In this document: in pieces, positions 24,260-32,618 of the stretch
How the letters are laid out: each line of letters opens with the position of its first letter
How positions within the stretch are numbered: position 1 is the first letter of the stretch
From: Fontivivens sp964399735
GTDB taxonomy: Bacteria; Zhuqueibacterota; Zhuqueibacteria; Residuimicrobiales; Krinioviventaceae
DNA length: 49,441 bases
Direction: 5' to 3'
Assembly (NCBI GenBank): GCA_964399735.1
Contig: CAYNSO010000018.1
Span: 1-49,441, forward strand
Position numbers and translations under genes: made by a program
The notes under the pieces: model-generated
Seen by the model: the letters and a program-made list of their open reading frames with translations, nothing else
What the model was told of the DNA's origin: nothing
The model's database searches: none

Positions 24260-24598
24260 ATGCCGCCTTATGCTAAAAAATTCGCACCCGGAGAAGTGCT
24301 CCTGATCTATTTTCATGAAAATCCAACGATCTTTGCCAGAATTGAAGAAATTCGTCCTGACAGAAAAAAAGGCTGGTGGCAACTAACATTTTTACCATTG
24401 GCCCTGCCTCTACAATTGATCACCTGGACGCTCGATGATGACCAGGTGCGCGGCGCCACCTTTACCATGCAACAGGAACCTATACGTCTTGAACGCGTAG
24501 AAGCGCCACTGCCGGCAAAAGACAACCAAACGCCACAAACTCAGGGCGACTCGGCAAAGAATCCCGGTGGACGCATTGTTTCACTGTTTGATGAATGA
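24260..24598 (+). CDS. Short conserved-looking hypothetical protein
   Basis: This is a 112-residue soluble protein. A clear ribosome binding site (AAGGGA, 6 bases before the ATG) and protein-like composition support it. Residues 1-75 look like a small beta barrel with strands around LLIYF, TIFARIEEI, WWQLTFLPL and TWTLDDDQ. The rest is a Gln/Pro-rich linker ending in GRIVSLFDE. It contains no signal peptide. It is divergent from pyrR across about 200 bases and convergent with an Ig-like lipoprotein gene, 5 bases away. The fold may be SH3-like or PilZ-like, but I cannot assign a family. Confidence 0.75.
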   Translation: MPPYAKKFAPGEVLLIYFHENPTIFARIEEIRPDRKKGWWQLTFLPLALPLQLITWTLDDDQVRGATFTMQQEPIRLERVEAPLPAKDNQTPQTQGDSAKNPGGRIVSLFDE

Positions 24599-24603
24599 TC
24601 AAA

Positions 24604-26286
24604 TCATTGCGGAAAGAACAAATCATTCCCTTCATTTGCCCACCGCGAGCGCACATTAATTGAATCGGGATACATATAAATTCTTTCCGCCGGTTTATAG
24701 GGCCAGGCTTCTCCATAACTGTAGGCGTTGTTACCATCATCATCCCGAAATAATTGTATTCTATACACTCCAGGCAAAATATCTTTAAATAAATAATCTC
24801 CCTCTTTTTCAACCCACAAATCATAATTGCTGCCTTGGTTCGATGTCGCTTGCAAACAAAAAGCGCCGTGCCCGGAGCTGTCCTGATCGGTTACCGCACC
24901 GGACAGTTCCGAGAGGGTATCGGGGTTAACTGTGGTAAAGCCTTTAACAAACAGAGTATCGGCGTATTGGTTGCCAAAATAATCGGTTACAGAGTCAACC
25001 GGAAATTTAGCCAAATAAAGGGTTTCGCCCGCCAGTGGTTCATGCGGAATAAACGTAAAATGCGCCCCGGTGTGCCAGGTAAACGCACCTTTAATTTTAT
25101 TGCCGGCAGTATCTTGCAGAGAAAAGAAATTTTCAACTGACTTTATATTCAATGCCTCTGAAAAATACATGTCCAGCGTTGTATTTGTCATAACATTTTT
25201 AGCGCTGTCCGCCGGCGTCATAGATGTAAAAACAGGGCCCAGGGTATCCGGACGAGCGCTGCCCTTGAAGGCAATCTGCAGAGTATCGGCAGCCAGGGGA
25301 TGACCGACGAGATCTTGAGCATAATGCACCGTTATATAATATAACGTGTCGGCAAGCTGTTCTTCCGTTGTTAAATAGACCAGGAAAGGATTTTGGACAT
25401 GTAAAAAAGCATCCAGAATTGCCAAAGTGTCTCGATTACTGCCGACCAGATAATTTTTTGTGCTACTCAAGCTATCCGGAGCCATCCGTTCGGAAAACCG
25501 CAGTTCCACATGGCGCTGATCAATAGCGGTAGCCGTGCGCAAGACCGGCGCTGTGGTATCGCGCAAGACTATTTTAAAATTAACATTGCTGATAACAGGT
25601 TGCTCCAGCGACAGGTGCAAATCACGGGAGGATACTCCCAATAAATCAAACTCGGCATCATAATGGCTATTCATATCACGGTCGTTTACTGCCAGCAAAC
25701 GATAATCACCCCAAGCCAGGTGTGATAATTCGTAATCTCCTTCGCTGCCTACCTGGGTAATATACAGGGGAAAATGTTCCGCCGGGTTTGGATCCGGAGT
25801 TTCTTTTAAATCGTACGCCCAAATTTGCGTTCCCGGCGCCGGTTTGTCGCTAAAGACTGTTCCTTTTACAGCGGCAATATCCAGCTCGGCGCCGGTCGAA
25901 AAAGCTAATGTATGCGAGGCTTTCATGGCATTATTTCTGCGATCTTTTGCGCCGGCGCCTATTGTAATAATATAAGTTCGGTTGTGAGCCAACGGTTCGG
26001 CAAACTCTATTTTCAGTTTTTTCCCTTTCCACTTGTATTTAATATTTTCACCTGGAAAAGGGGTAATAAAAATTGCTTCCTCGCAAGAACCATGATTCAC
26101 AATTTCGCTAAAAACCAGCTCTATTTTTGTGTCCACAGAAACGTTTGTAAAATCCTTTGCCGGCACAGAGCTGACAATAAAGGGCGGGCGCTTGTCTACC
26201 GGCCCCCCCGGCGGATAGCCTTGCTTGGCGCAGGTTAATAACAAGATTCCCGCAACAACAACTATTTTCCAGTTTATATACCGCAT
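24604..26286 (-). CDS. Lipoprotein with bacterial Ig-like domains
   Basis: This is a 560-residue predicted lipoprotein. The signal ends in lipobox ILLLTC (Cys about residue 19), followed by the GGPVDKRPPFIV.S.P segment common in this family of FCB-group proteins. The first SbsA-type Ig-like domain (about residues 33-130) shows FTNVSVDTKIELVFSEIVN and ITIGAGAKD; a carboxypeptidase-like beta region lies at about 135-230 (GDYELSHLAWGDYRLLAV). Two more Ig-like domains cover about 235-340 and 345-455, the last with MTPADSAKNVMTNTTLDMYFSE-like spacing. A final beta domain lies at about 460-560. It probably sits in the outer membrane or on the surface. Such proteins are usually annotated only as Ig-like domain proteins, and the role is unknown. 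Confidence 0.88.
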   Translation of the reverse strand: MRYINWKIVVVAGILLLTCAKQGYPPGGPVDKRPPFIVSSVPAKDFTNVSVDTKIELVFSEIVNHGSCEEAIFITPFPGENIKYKWKGKKLKIEFAEPLAHNRTYIITIGAGAKDRRNNAMKASHTLAFSTGAELDIAAVKGTVFSDKPAPGTQIWAYDLKETPDPNPAEHFPLYITQVGSEGDYELSHLAWGDYRLLAVNDRDMNSHYDAEFDLLGVSSRDLHLSLEQPVISNVNFKIVLRDTTAPVLRTATAIDQRHVELRFSERMAPDSLSSTKNYLVGSNRDTLAILDAFLHVQNPFLVYLTTEEQLADTLYYITVHYAQDLVGHPLAADTLQIAFKGSARPDTLGPVFTSMTPADSAKNVMTNTTLDMYFSEALNIKSVENFFSLQDTAGNKIKGAFTWHTGAHFTFIPHEPLAGETLYLAKFPVDSVTDYFGNQYADTLFVKGFTTVNPDTLSELSGAVTDQDSSGHGAFCLQATSNQGSNYDLWVEKEGDYLFKDILPGVYRIQLFRDDDGNNAYSYGEAWPYKPAERIYMYPDSINVRSRWANEGNDLFFPQ

Positions 26287-26560
26287 AGTCCTCTGCTTTT
26301 TTTTCTAAAATTATATATAAATCTAACCAATAACAAGAAATTTTTCCATACATTTTTATTGTTACAATTTGAAACAGTTTTACGAATTACTTTTATTCTG
26401 ATTATCATTATTGAAAATTCACTGCTTTGCTTTGTTGCAAAGAGTTTATAAACAATATGTTATAAATTGGTTTTTTTTATTTCTTTATTTATTTAAATTT
26501 GTTTTTCGGTGTAATTTTTGCATTTACATTTCTTGATATTTTTATAAATACAGGACTCGT
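26287..26560. other. AT-rich divergent intergenic region
   Basis: This 274-base gap holds runs of T and A between the divergent Ig-like lipoprotein and T9SS cargo genes. I see no reading frame, RNA gene or strong terminator. A TTGCAT hexamer (about 26518) lies 17 bases before TTTATA and could be a promoter for the cargo gene. Confidence 0.35.
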
Positions 26561-27484
26561 ATGACATTTAAATCTTTTTCCCTGATCGTTTTTCTTTTCA
26601 TCGTCATGGCTTTTACCTTTGCTTTTGCAAGCGATGGATATATACATATTACCTGGGATGCAGTAACAGTTGACATGGAAGGAAACCCGGAAGATATAAT
26701 TTATTACTATATTTATTGCGACGATAACCCCTATCTTGAGCCTTTAGAAGAATTTTTTATAGGCGCCACATCGGGTAATGTCTTTCTTTATTATGACGCC
26801 CGATTGCAAGATCCGGAAATTCAACTGCATTTTCTGGTAACCGCAGTTGATGCTTTCGGGAACCAATCCTCAGGTAGTTCCGATTTCTCTCTGCCGGTCA
26901 AGCTCTCTGCCTTTACCCTTTCCGAAGAAAACGGCCAGGTTTTGATAAAATGGATTACACAGAGTGAAACTGATCTTTTGGGCTTTAATCTTTACAGATC
27001 CACTGATAATAATAAAAACTTTATCAAGATCAATCCTGCCATAATACCAGGTCAGGGTAATTCAACCTCAATTACTGAATATACCTACCAGGATTCCAGC
27101 GCCGCACCTCTGCAGGTACACTATTATAAGCTGGAATCGGTCCAGACTGACGGTCAGGTAACTTGCCAGGAAATAAAAAATATATACGTAAGCAACGGCA
27201 AACCCGATCGTTTTGTTATTACTCAGAATTATCCAAATCCTTTTAATCCTCATACAAACATAGATTATGCTGTGCCGGAAGAGGGGTGGGTTAAAATTAC
27301 CATCTATAATGCCCGAGGAGAAAGGATCAAAGAGTTGGTAAATAGCTCTCAACAGGCAGGTTTATATTCAATTCAGTGGGATGCCTGTGATGATTCCGGC
27401 TGTAAAGTCGCTTCCGGGGTTTACTTTTATAAAATCAAGGCTAACGGTTTTACAGAAATAAAAAAGATGGTGCTGACAAAATAA
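26561..27484 (+). CDS. Secreted fibronectin-like protein with T9SS sorting domain
   Basis: This is a 307-residue exported protein with a signal peptide (about residues 1-23, ending FAFAS). One fibronectin-type-III-like domain covers about 25-110 (ITWDAVTVDMEGN, IIYYYIYCD, LHFLVTAVDAFGNQSS). A second beta domain covers about 112-215 (LSAFTLSEENGQVLIKW, LLGFNLYRST, YYKLESVQTDG). The C-terminal T9SS type-A sorting domain covers about 218-307 (FVITQNYPNPFNPHTNIDYA, ITIYNARGERIKELV, SGVYFYKIKANG, MVLTK). This matches the common short cargo layout of FCB-group bacteria. AGGA lies 5 bases before the ATG. The function is likely adhesive or structural, inferred from the domains. Confidence 0.9.
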   Translation: MTFKSFSLIVFLFIVMAFTFAFASDGYIHITWDAVTVDMEGNPEDIIYYYIYCDDNPYLEPLEEFFIGATSGNVFLYYDARLQDPEIQLHFLVTAVDAFGNQSSGSSDFSLPVKLSAFTLSEENGQVLIKWITQSETDLLGFNLYRSTDNNKNFIKINPAIIPGQGNSTSITEYTYQDSSAAPLQVHYYKLESVQTDGQVTCQEIKNIYVSNGKPDRFVITQNYPNPFNPHTNIDYAVPEEGWVKITIYNARGERIKELVNSSQQAGLYSIQWDACDDSGCKVASGVYFYKIKANGFTEIKKMVLTK

Positions 27485-27626
27485 ACCGTACCGGGAAAGC
27501 TATTATTTTTACACGACAATCTACATACACAACCAACGGTTCTCTTGTCACAGGGAAACAGTACGTCAAAAACCGGCAGATATTGTTAAATATTTATTGG
27601 TAAAAACCTGGTTTTTCAATAAATCC

Positions 27627-27655
27627 TTGCTTTTTAACTTTTCCTGTTGTATCAT
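27627..27655 (+). promoter_or_regulatory. Possible promoter before the SNF2 helicase gene
   Basis: TTGCTT (27627-27632) and TATCAT (27650-27655) are separated by 17 bases, ending 26 bases before the ATG. The -35 box is weak. Confidence 0.35.
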
Positions 27656-27681
27656 AGAAATTCATATAAAAAAGTCTCATT

Positions 27682-30600
27682 ATGGCGATCATTTATAAAA
27701 AACATTTGCAGGTATCCACCAGCGTGGTCAATAAACGAGGAGAGTCCCTGTATCACCGAAATCGGGTAACCCTGCTGTCAATAGATCAGAAGGGGTTCAG
27801 CGCCCAGGTTCAGGACGGGATGATTTACAAAGTTCATGCGCAGATGTCAGGGAACAGTTATTACGCAAGCTGTTCCTGCTGCAGTTGGAAAACCTGCGAA
27901 CACATTATCGCCGCAGCCATGGCGGCAGACGAGTGGTACGCAGACAAAAAGGGTCAAAAACAAATTATCCCTGAATGGAAAGATTTTTTTGGAAAAATTC
28001 TCGGACCTCTCGACTCTCCTGTCTATCAGGGGCAGAATAGCGCCCGGCAATGGAAATTGATTTATGTTATAAATTGTGACCTTGTTTACTGGTCTCTGGC
28101 CCCGCAAAAAGCTTATATTAAAAAAGATGGTTCGCTGGGGAGAATGACTTCTATTACCGATCTGAATCCCGACAGCAATGAATTACAATACTCGGAAAAT
28201 GATCCCATTATCATTTCTTATTTATACAAAAAAGAGCAACATCACTCTTTTTACAGTTATAAATATTATCATTATGCCTTTCATAATAATTTTTCAACAT
28301 CACAAATCAACTATGGCGCCCGGGTTGGCCCGCTGATAGATATGCTTAAACAGAGCTCGGTGTTGCTCAAAGACAAAAACACTTTGCTTCCGGTCTCTTT
28401 TAGCTCACGGGAATGCCATGTTGAATTTTCCTTTACCGAAAAGGACGACAGCTATTCTCTGACTCCCTGGTTTGTTTGTGATGGAGAAAAAGAGCTTTTC
28501 TCTACCGAATTTTTTATTCTTACCGATCAGCCGGTTTGGGTTCTCAAAGGAAACACGTTGTACAAATTAACTGAACCTCAGCATGCCGGTTTGCTGCTGC
28601 CTTTTAGTAAAGAGAATATCAAACTGCAAATACCAAAAGACAAATTTCCGGAATTCCTGGAAAAATTCTATTCACAACTCGATTCGTTCTGGCCGATCCC
28701 CCTGCCGGACTCTTTTCCCGTGACAAAAACTGCAACTTTTCAGAATAAAATTCTCTCCTTTTCAGAAAACGCTGAATATCTTGAACTGCTTTTAAAATTT
28801 AACTATAACGGGCATACGATTGATTACAATGATAAAAAAAATAACCTTTATAAAAAAAATAAAAATGAATTAACCCTGATAAACAGGGACATACAAACAG
28901 AAAATCAAATTTATAATGACTTGATAGCTACCGGTTTACGCGTTACTTCGCGCAACACTCTGCGTCTTGGTCATAACCGCGCTCAACAATGGTTGTTTGC
29001 CAACTTGCCGGATCTGAAAGAAAAGGGCTTTATCATCAAAGGGCTCGAAAAACCCGGCCGTTATAAAATACGCACCGGAGACCCTACGGTTAAAATTGCC
29101 GTTTCAACCAAAATTGACTGGTTTGATTTAAATCTGGATATTGATATTGAGGGTATCAAACTATCATTACGGGAATTGCGGTCATCATTACGGCTGAATA
29201 AAAGAATTGTCCGCCTGGAAGACAAAAGCATCGCCCAGCTATCCGAAGAATGGTTCAAAAAATTTAAACATTTGTTTAATTTTACAGAAATAGAAGAAGA
29301 CCATATTAAAGTTGCCAAATATCATGTTACCCTGATCGATATGTTATTTGAGGAAGCAACAAGCAAAGACCTTGACCAGGAATTTAAAGACAATTTACAC
29401 CGGCTGCGCAATTTTAACGGCATTACCCGCGTCAGCTTGCCGCAAAACATGCGGGGAGAGCTACGTGAATACCAGATAGCAGGATATGACTGGCTGCACT
29501 TTTTAAAAGAATATAACTTTGGCGGCTGTCTTGCTGACGATATGGGACTGGGAAAAACCTTGCAAACCTTAACTTTGCTGCTCAAAGAGAAACAATCCGG
29601 CAATACTTTGCCAAGCCTTATCGTCTGCCCAACCTCGGTTGTTTTTAACTGGGAAAAAGAAGTGCAAAAATTTACCCCGCAGTTAAAAACTCTGCTTCAT
29701 ACCGGCAACTGGCGCAGCAAGGGTGTTGATGATTTTGATCAATACGATATTATCCTCACCAGCTATGGAATCATGCGGCGCGACATTGCCTTTATTAAAG
29801 ATTTTGAATTTTATTATGTTATCCTGGACGAATCGCAAAAAATTAAAAACCCCCTTTCGCAAACCGCTAAATCTGCAAGAATATTAAAAGCCCGAAACCG
29901 GCTGGTGTTAACCGGCACACCGGTGGAAAACAATACTCTGGAATTATGGTCACAATTTTCTTTTCTCAATCCCGGCTTTCTGGGTTCGCTGAATTATTTT
30001 AAAAAATCTTTTGCAAACCCCATAGAAAAAAAGCAAGATCGGGAAACGGCCGAATTACTAAAAAAACTGGTCTATCCATTTATCCTGCGCCGCACCAAAA
30101 AACATGTTGCCAGAGAACTGCCCCCCAAAAATGAACAGACCCTCTTCTGTGTTATGAATCCCGCCCAGGAAGCCCTGTATCAACAGTGGAAAAACTATTA
30201 CCGGGCAGTTATCCTGAATAAAATTGAAACCGAAGGGCTGGACAAGGCGCGTATGAATGTTCTGGCCGGACTGGTAAAATTACGGCAAATTGCCTGTCAT
30301 CCGGCGCTGGTTGATAAAACCATTACCGAAGATTCGGGCAAGTTCGAATTATTAAAAGAAACTCTGGAAGAAATTATTTCTGAAAATCACAAGGTTTTGA
30401 TTTTTTCTCAATTTGTACGTATGCTAAAACTCGTTCAAAAATTTCTGGATGACAATAAAATTAAATATGTTTATCTTGATGGCAATACAATTCACCGTCA
30501 GGAAATTGTTGAACAATTCCAAAACGATAAAGAAATTAAAATTTTCCTGATCAGTCTTAAAGCAGGCGGAACAGGCTTGAATCTTACAGCGGCAGACTAT

Positions 30601-30840
30601 GTTATCCATTACGATCCCTGGTGGAATCCGGCAGTAGAAGTTCAGGCTACCGACCGGGCGCATCGTATCGGTCAAAATAAAAAACTGTTTGTATACCGGC
30701 TAATTACCAGGAATTCTGTTGAAGAAAAAATGCTGGAATTACAGGCAAGAAAACAAAAACTGGTTTCCGATCTGATTACTACTGATACCGGCTTTTTGAA
30801 AAATTTAACCAGCGAAAACATTGATTTGTTGTTTAGTTAA
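27682..30840 (+). CDS. SNF2-family helicase/ATPase with SWIM zinc finger
   Basis: This is a 1052-residue double-stranded-DNA translocase of the SNF2/RapA-like group. It has an N-terminal SWIM zinc finger (about residues 58-75, CSCCSWKTCEH, pattern CxC..CxH). A long middle region (about 90-590) is of the kind seen in bacterial SWIM-SNF2 proteins. The SNF2 ATPase runs from about 600 to 1045. Motif I is LADDMGLGKTLQTL (about 617-630), motif II has DESQ in place of DEAH (about 717-720), and motif III is LTGTPVEN (about 747). Motifs V and VI are LISLKAGGTGLNLTAADYVI and TDRAHRIGQNKKLFVYRLI. Bacterial members are DNA- or RNA-polymerase-remodelling proteins of uncertain role. A small gene follows 24 bases later and is probably co-transcribed. 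Clear full-length homologues suggest no truncation. Confidence 0.95.
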   Translation: MAIIYKKHLQVSTSVVNKRGESLYHRNRVTLLSIDQKGFSAQVQDGMIYKVHAQMSGNSYYASCSCCSWKTCEHIIAAAMAADEWYADKKGQKQIIPEWKDFFGKILGPLDSPVYQGQNSARQWKLIYVINCDLVYWSLAPQKAYIKKDGSLGRMTSITDLNPDSNELQYSENDPIIISYLYKKEQHHSFYSYKYYHYAFHNNFSTSQINYGARVGPLIDMLKQSSVLLKDKNTLLPVSFSSRECHVEFSFTEKDDSYSLTPWFVCDGEKELFSTEFFILTDQPVWVLKGNTLYKLTEPQHAGLLLPFSKENIKLQIPKDKFPEFLEKFYSQLDSFWPIPLPDSFPVTKTATFQNKILSFSENAEYLELLLKFNYNGHTIDYNDKKNNLYKKNKNELTLINRDIQTENQIYNDLIATGLRVTSRNTLRLGHNRAQQWLFANLPDLKEKGFIIKGLEKPGRYKIRTGDPTVKIAVSTKIDWFDLNLDIDIEGIKLSLRELRSSLRLNKRIVRLEDKSIAQLSEEWFKKFKHLFNFTEIEEDHIKVAKYHVTLIDMLFEEATSKDLDQEFKDNLHRLRNFNGITRVSLPQNMRGELREYQIAGYDWLHFLKEYNFGGCLADDMGLGKTLQTLTLLLKEKQSGNTLPSLIVCPTSVVFNWEKEVQKFTPQLKTLLHTGNWRSKGVDDFDQYDIILTSYGIMRRDIAFIKDFEFYYVILDESQKIKNPLSQTAKSARILKARNRLVLTGTPVENNTLELWSQFSFLNPGFLGSLNYFKKSFANPIEKKQDRETAELLKKLVYPFILRRTKKHVARELPPKNEQTLFCVMNPAQEALYQQWKNYYRAVILNKIETEGLDKARMNVLAGLVKLRQIACHPALVDKTITEDSGKFELLKETLEEIISENHKVLIFSQFVRMLKLVQKFLDDNKIKYVYLDGNTIHRQEIVEQFQNDKEIKIFLISLKAGGTGLNLTAADYVIHYDPWWNPAVEVQATDRAHRIGQNKKLFVYRLITRNSVEEKMLELQARKQKLVSDLITTDTGFLKNLTSENIDLLFS

Positions 30841-30864
30841 ACAAAACCGCCCGGAGGTGTGTTT

Positions 30865-31128
30865 ATGATTATTGATCAAAAATTTTTCGACCTGACTGTC
30901 AAAAATTATCTTAATTACATTAAAAACGATATTGAAAAAATGCCGCAGCAACGTCAGCAGGAAATTCTCGGTGTTATGAATTATATGCGCAAAATTAATC
31001 TGGAAAGTATTTCAGAAAAAGACTGGAAAGTAGTTTTAATGGCTACAAAACTGTTTGATGATACCCCTTATAAAAATGATATTATGGCTATTTTCAAATA
31101 TGTGAATGATAAATTTCTAAAAGGATAA
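30865..31128 (+). CDS. Small hypothetical protein coupled to the SNF2 gene
   Basis: This is an 87-residue protein. ATG 30865 is used because GGAGG lies 7 bases upstream; a GTG six bases earlier is too close to that site. It is soluble and almost all helical: residues 1-45 look like a helix pair (VKNYLNYIKNDIEKMPQQRQ then ILGVMNYMRKI), and a further pair follows (DWKVVLMATKLFDDTPYKNDIM). Its position directly after the helicase suggests a partner subunit or regulator. I recognise no family. Confidence 0.8.
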   Translation: MIIDQKFFDLTVKNYLNYIKNDIEKMPQQRQQEILGVMNYMRKINLESISEKDWKVVLMATKLFDDTPYKNDIMAIFKYVNDKFLKG

Positions 31129-31156
31129 TTCAAAACAGCGCCAGTTATTATTCTTT

Positions 31157-31184
31157 CCCATTGCTAATAATCGGGGTTTTTTTT
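31157..31184 (+). terminator. Probable terminator after the SNF2 operon
   Basis: CCCATT (31157-31162) pairs with AATCGGG (about 31169-31175, one bulged base) around a 6-base loop. Eight T follow at 31177-31184. It lies between the small helical-protein gene and the end of the convergent selD gene. Confidence 0.55.
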
Positions 31185-31239
31185 CGATAATGCCTTGAAT
31201 TAACATGCAGCGGCTAGTTCGCAAAGTAATGGACAAATA

Positions 31240-32289
31240 TTACTTGACAAGAATATTTCCTTTGTGCTCCGCTGTAACAAAACCAATGATTGCAGCTGTT
31301 TCGCCTGCGTCAATCAATTGCTCAAGTAAAGATTCGGCTTTTGCTGCGGGAACAGAAAACAGCAGTCCGCCCGAGGTCTGCGGATCGCAAAGCAGATATT
31401 GAGATTGCAAATCAAGACGCGAATGCCAGACGATATTGGGAGCAGTATACAAGTGATTTGCTTTTGTGCCGCCCGGAACAAACCCGGCATTTGTTGTTTC
31501 AATGGCTTCGGGGATAACAGGGATATTATCAAATTGTAATTCAAAACCGACTCCACTGCCGGTTGCCATTTCCAGAGCGTGTCCCAGCAGCCCAAAGCCG
31601 GTTATATCTGTACAAGCATTTACACCCACCCGCAGGCTTACTTCAGAGGCGGTTTTATTCAATTTTGCCATTTGTTTGGACACGGCAGCAATAACCCGGT
31701 CATTTGCTTTGCCGGCTTTGAGGGCTGTAGTTATAGTGCCGGTGCCTATTGGTTTGGTGAGGATCAATACATCGCCGGGCCTGGCATTGTTGTTGGTTAA
31801 AATTTTATCGGGGTGAATTAACCCGGTAACCGCCAATCCATATTTTAATTCGCTATCGGTTATTGTATGCCCGCCGAGAATGACGGTATCCGCTTCCCTG
31901 GCTTTGTCCGCACCACCCTGCAGAATTTCAGCCAGAACCTGGAATGGAAAAATTTCCTTGGGGAACCCGACAATATTCAGAGCAGAAAATGGCCTCCCGC
32001 CCATCGCATAAACATCACTCAGCGAATTCGCTGCGGATATTTGTCCGTACATATACGGATCATCAACAATGGGTGTAAAAATATCAACGGTCTGCACCAG
32101 CGCCAGGTCGTCACCAAGACGAATTACACCGGCGTCGTCGGCTGAATTCAGCCCGACCAGTACCCGTTCATCAGTAATGGGAGGCAGTTTTTCCAAAACT
32201 GCGGCCAGTTCATTTGGCGCAAGTTTGGAAGCTCAGCCGGCGCATTTGACGGTTTCGGTCAACCGCTTGTGTGTATATTGCTCGGACAT
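31240..32289 (-). CDS. selD: Selenide, water dikinase, itself a selenocysteine protein
   Basis: SelD makes selenophosphate from selenide and ATP, the donor for Sec-tRNA and selenouridine. The gene starts at ATG 32289, not at the ATG in the middle that simple open-frame calling gives. From 32289 the frame reads through TGA at 32233-32235 (codon 19) into the rest of SelD, giving 349 residues, the usual length. The TGA sits exactly at the catalytic Cys of the family: residues before it are KCAG and after it ASK, matching C/U-x-x-K, with the ATP-handling Lys at residue 22. Downstream are NSADDAGVIRLGDDLALVQT, VDIFTPIVDDPYMYG, MGGRPFSALNIVGFP and the glycine-rich TGFGLLGHALEMATG segment. A stem-loop follows the TGA at once. 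The bacterium therefore decodes selenocysteine. Confidence 0.94.
32191..32230 (-). promoter_or_regulatory. Candidate bacterial SECIS element in selD
   Basis: Starting two bases after the TGA, a 40-base stem-loop can form on the minus strand. TTCCAAA pairs with TTTGGAA outside, an interrupted CTTGC/GCAG part lies in the middle, and GCC/GGC closes the loop AAATGAACT. The loop starts about 17 bases after the TGA and holds a G, within the spacing expected for bacterial selenocysteine insertion elements. Confidence 0.7.
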
Positions 32290-32618
32290 TTTCTTTCCAC
32301 TATTTGAATTGTTTTAATCTCTTTGGATTTAATTCTTCACAGCTTGCTTTTATTTTTAAATGGACTCACTTTTATATCTGGCTGTCTGCCATGAAAAGTT
32401 TTGTCAATATATAAAAAAAATCACTTTATCGCAATTATTTTTCCAACGCCTTTTCCAGATCACTGCTATCGACTTGTCAGTCCAGCTGTTGATAATACAT
32501 AGCTCCTGTTTCGGGCATAAATCTGGTTACATCGTGTCTCTACTTCTGAAACCAGAGGGCTTTTGCCCTTTACAGAATTTACCTGACCCAAAATTATTTT
32601 CGCCGGGATACCCGTGCC
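32290..32618. other. Intergenic region between the alcohol dehydrogenase and selD genes
   Basis: No tRNA-Sec or known gene is found. An AGGGC/GCCCT hairpin (32556-32569) lacks a T-run. An inverted repeat TCTGGTT/AACCAGA spans 32522-32556. A short minus-strand frame of 27 codons from ATG 32518 to TAA 32435, with one in-frame TGA, has protein-like composition (M-P-E-T-G start, D-L-E-K-A-L-E-K end). It is too short to accept and may be a decayed gene end. Confidence 0.35.

Noticed and set aside
31240..32196. selD beginning at the internal ATG 32196
   Set aside because: It lacks the catalytic Sec/Cys-x-x-Lys loop, which is present just upstream through the TGA.
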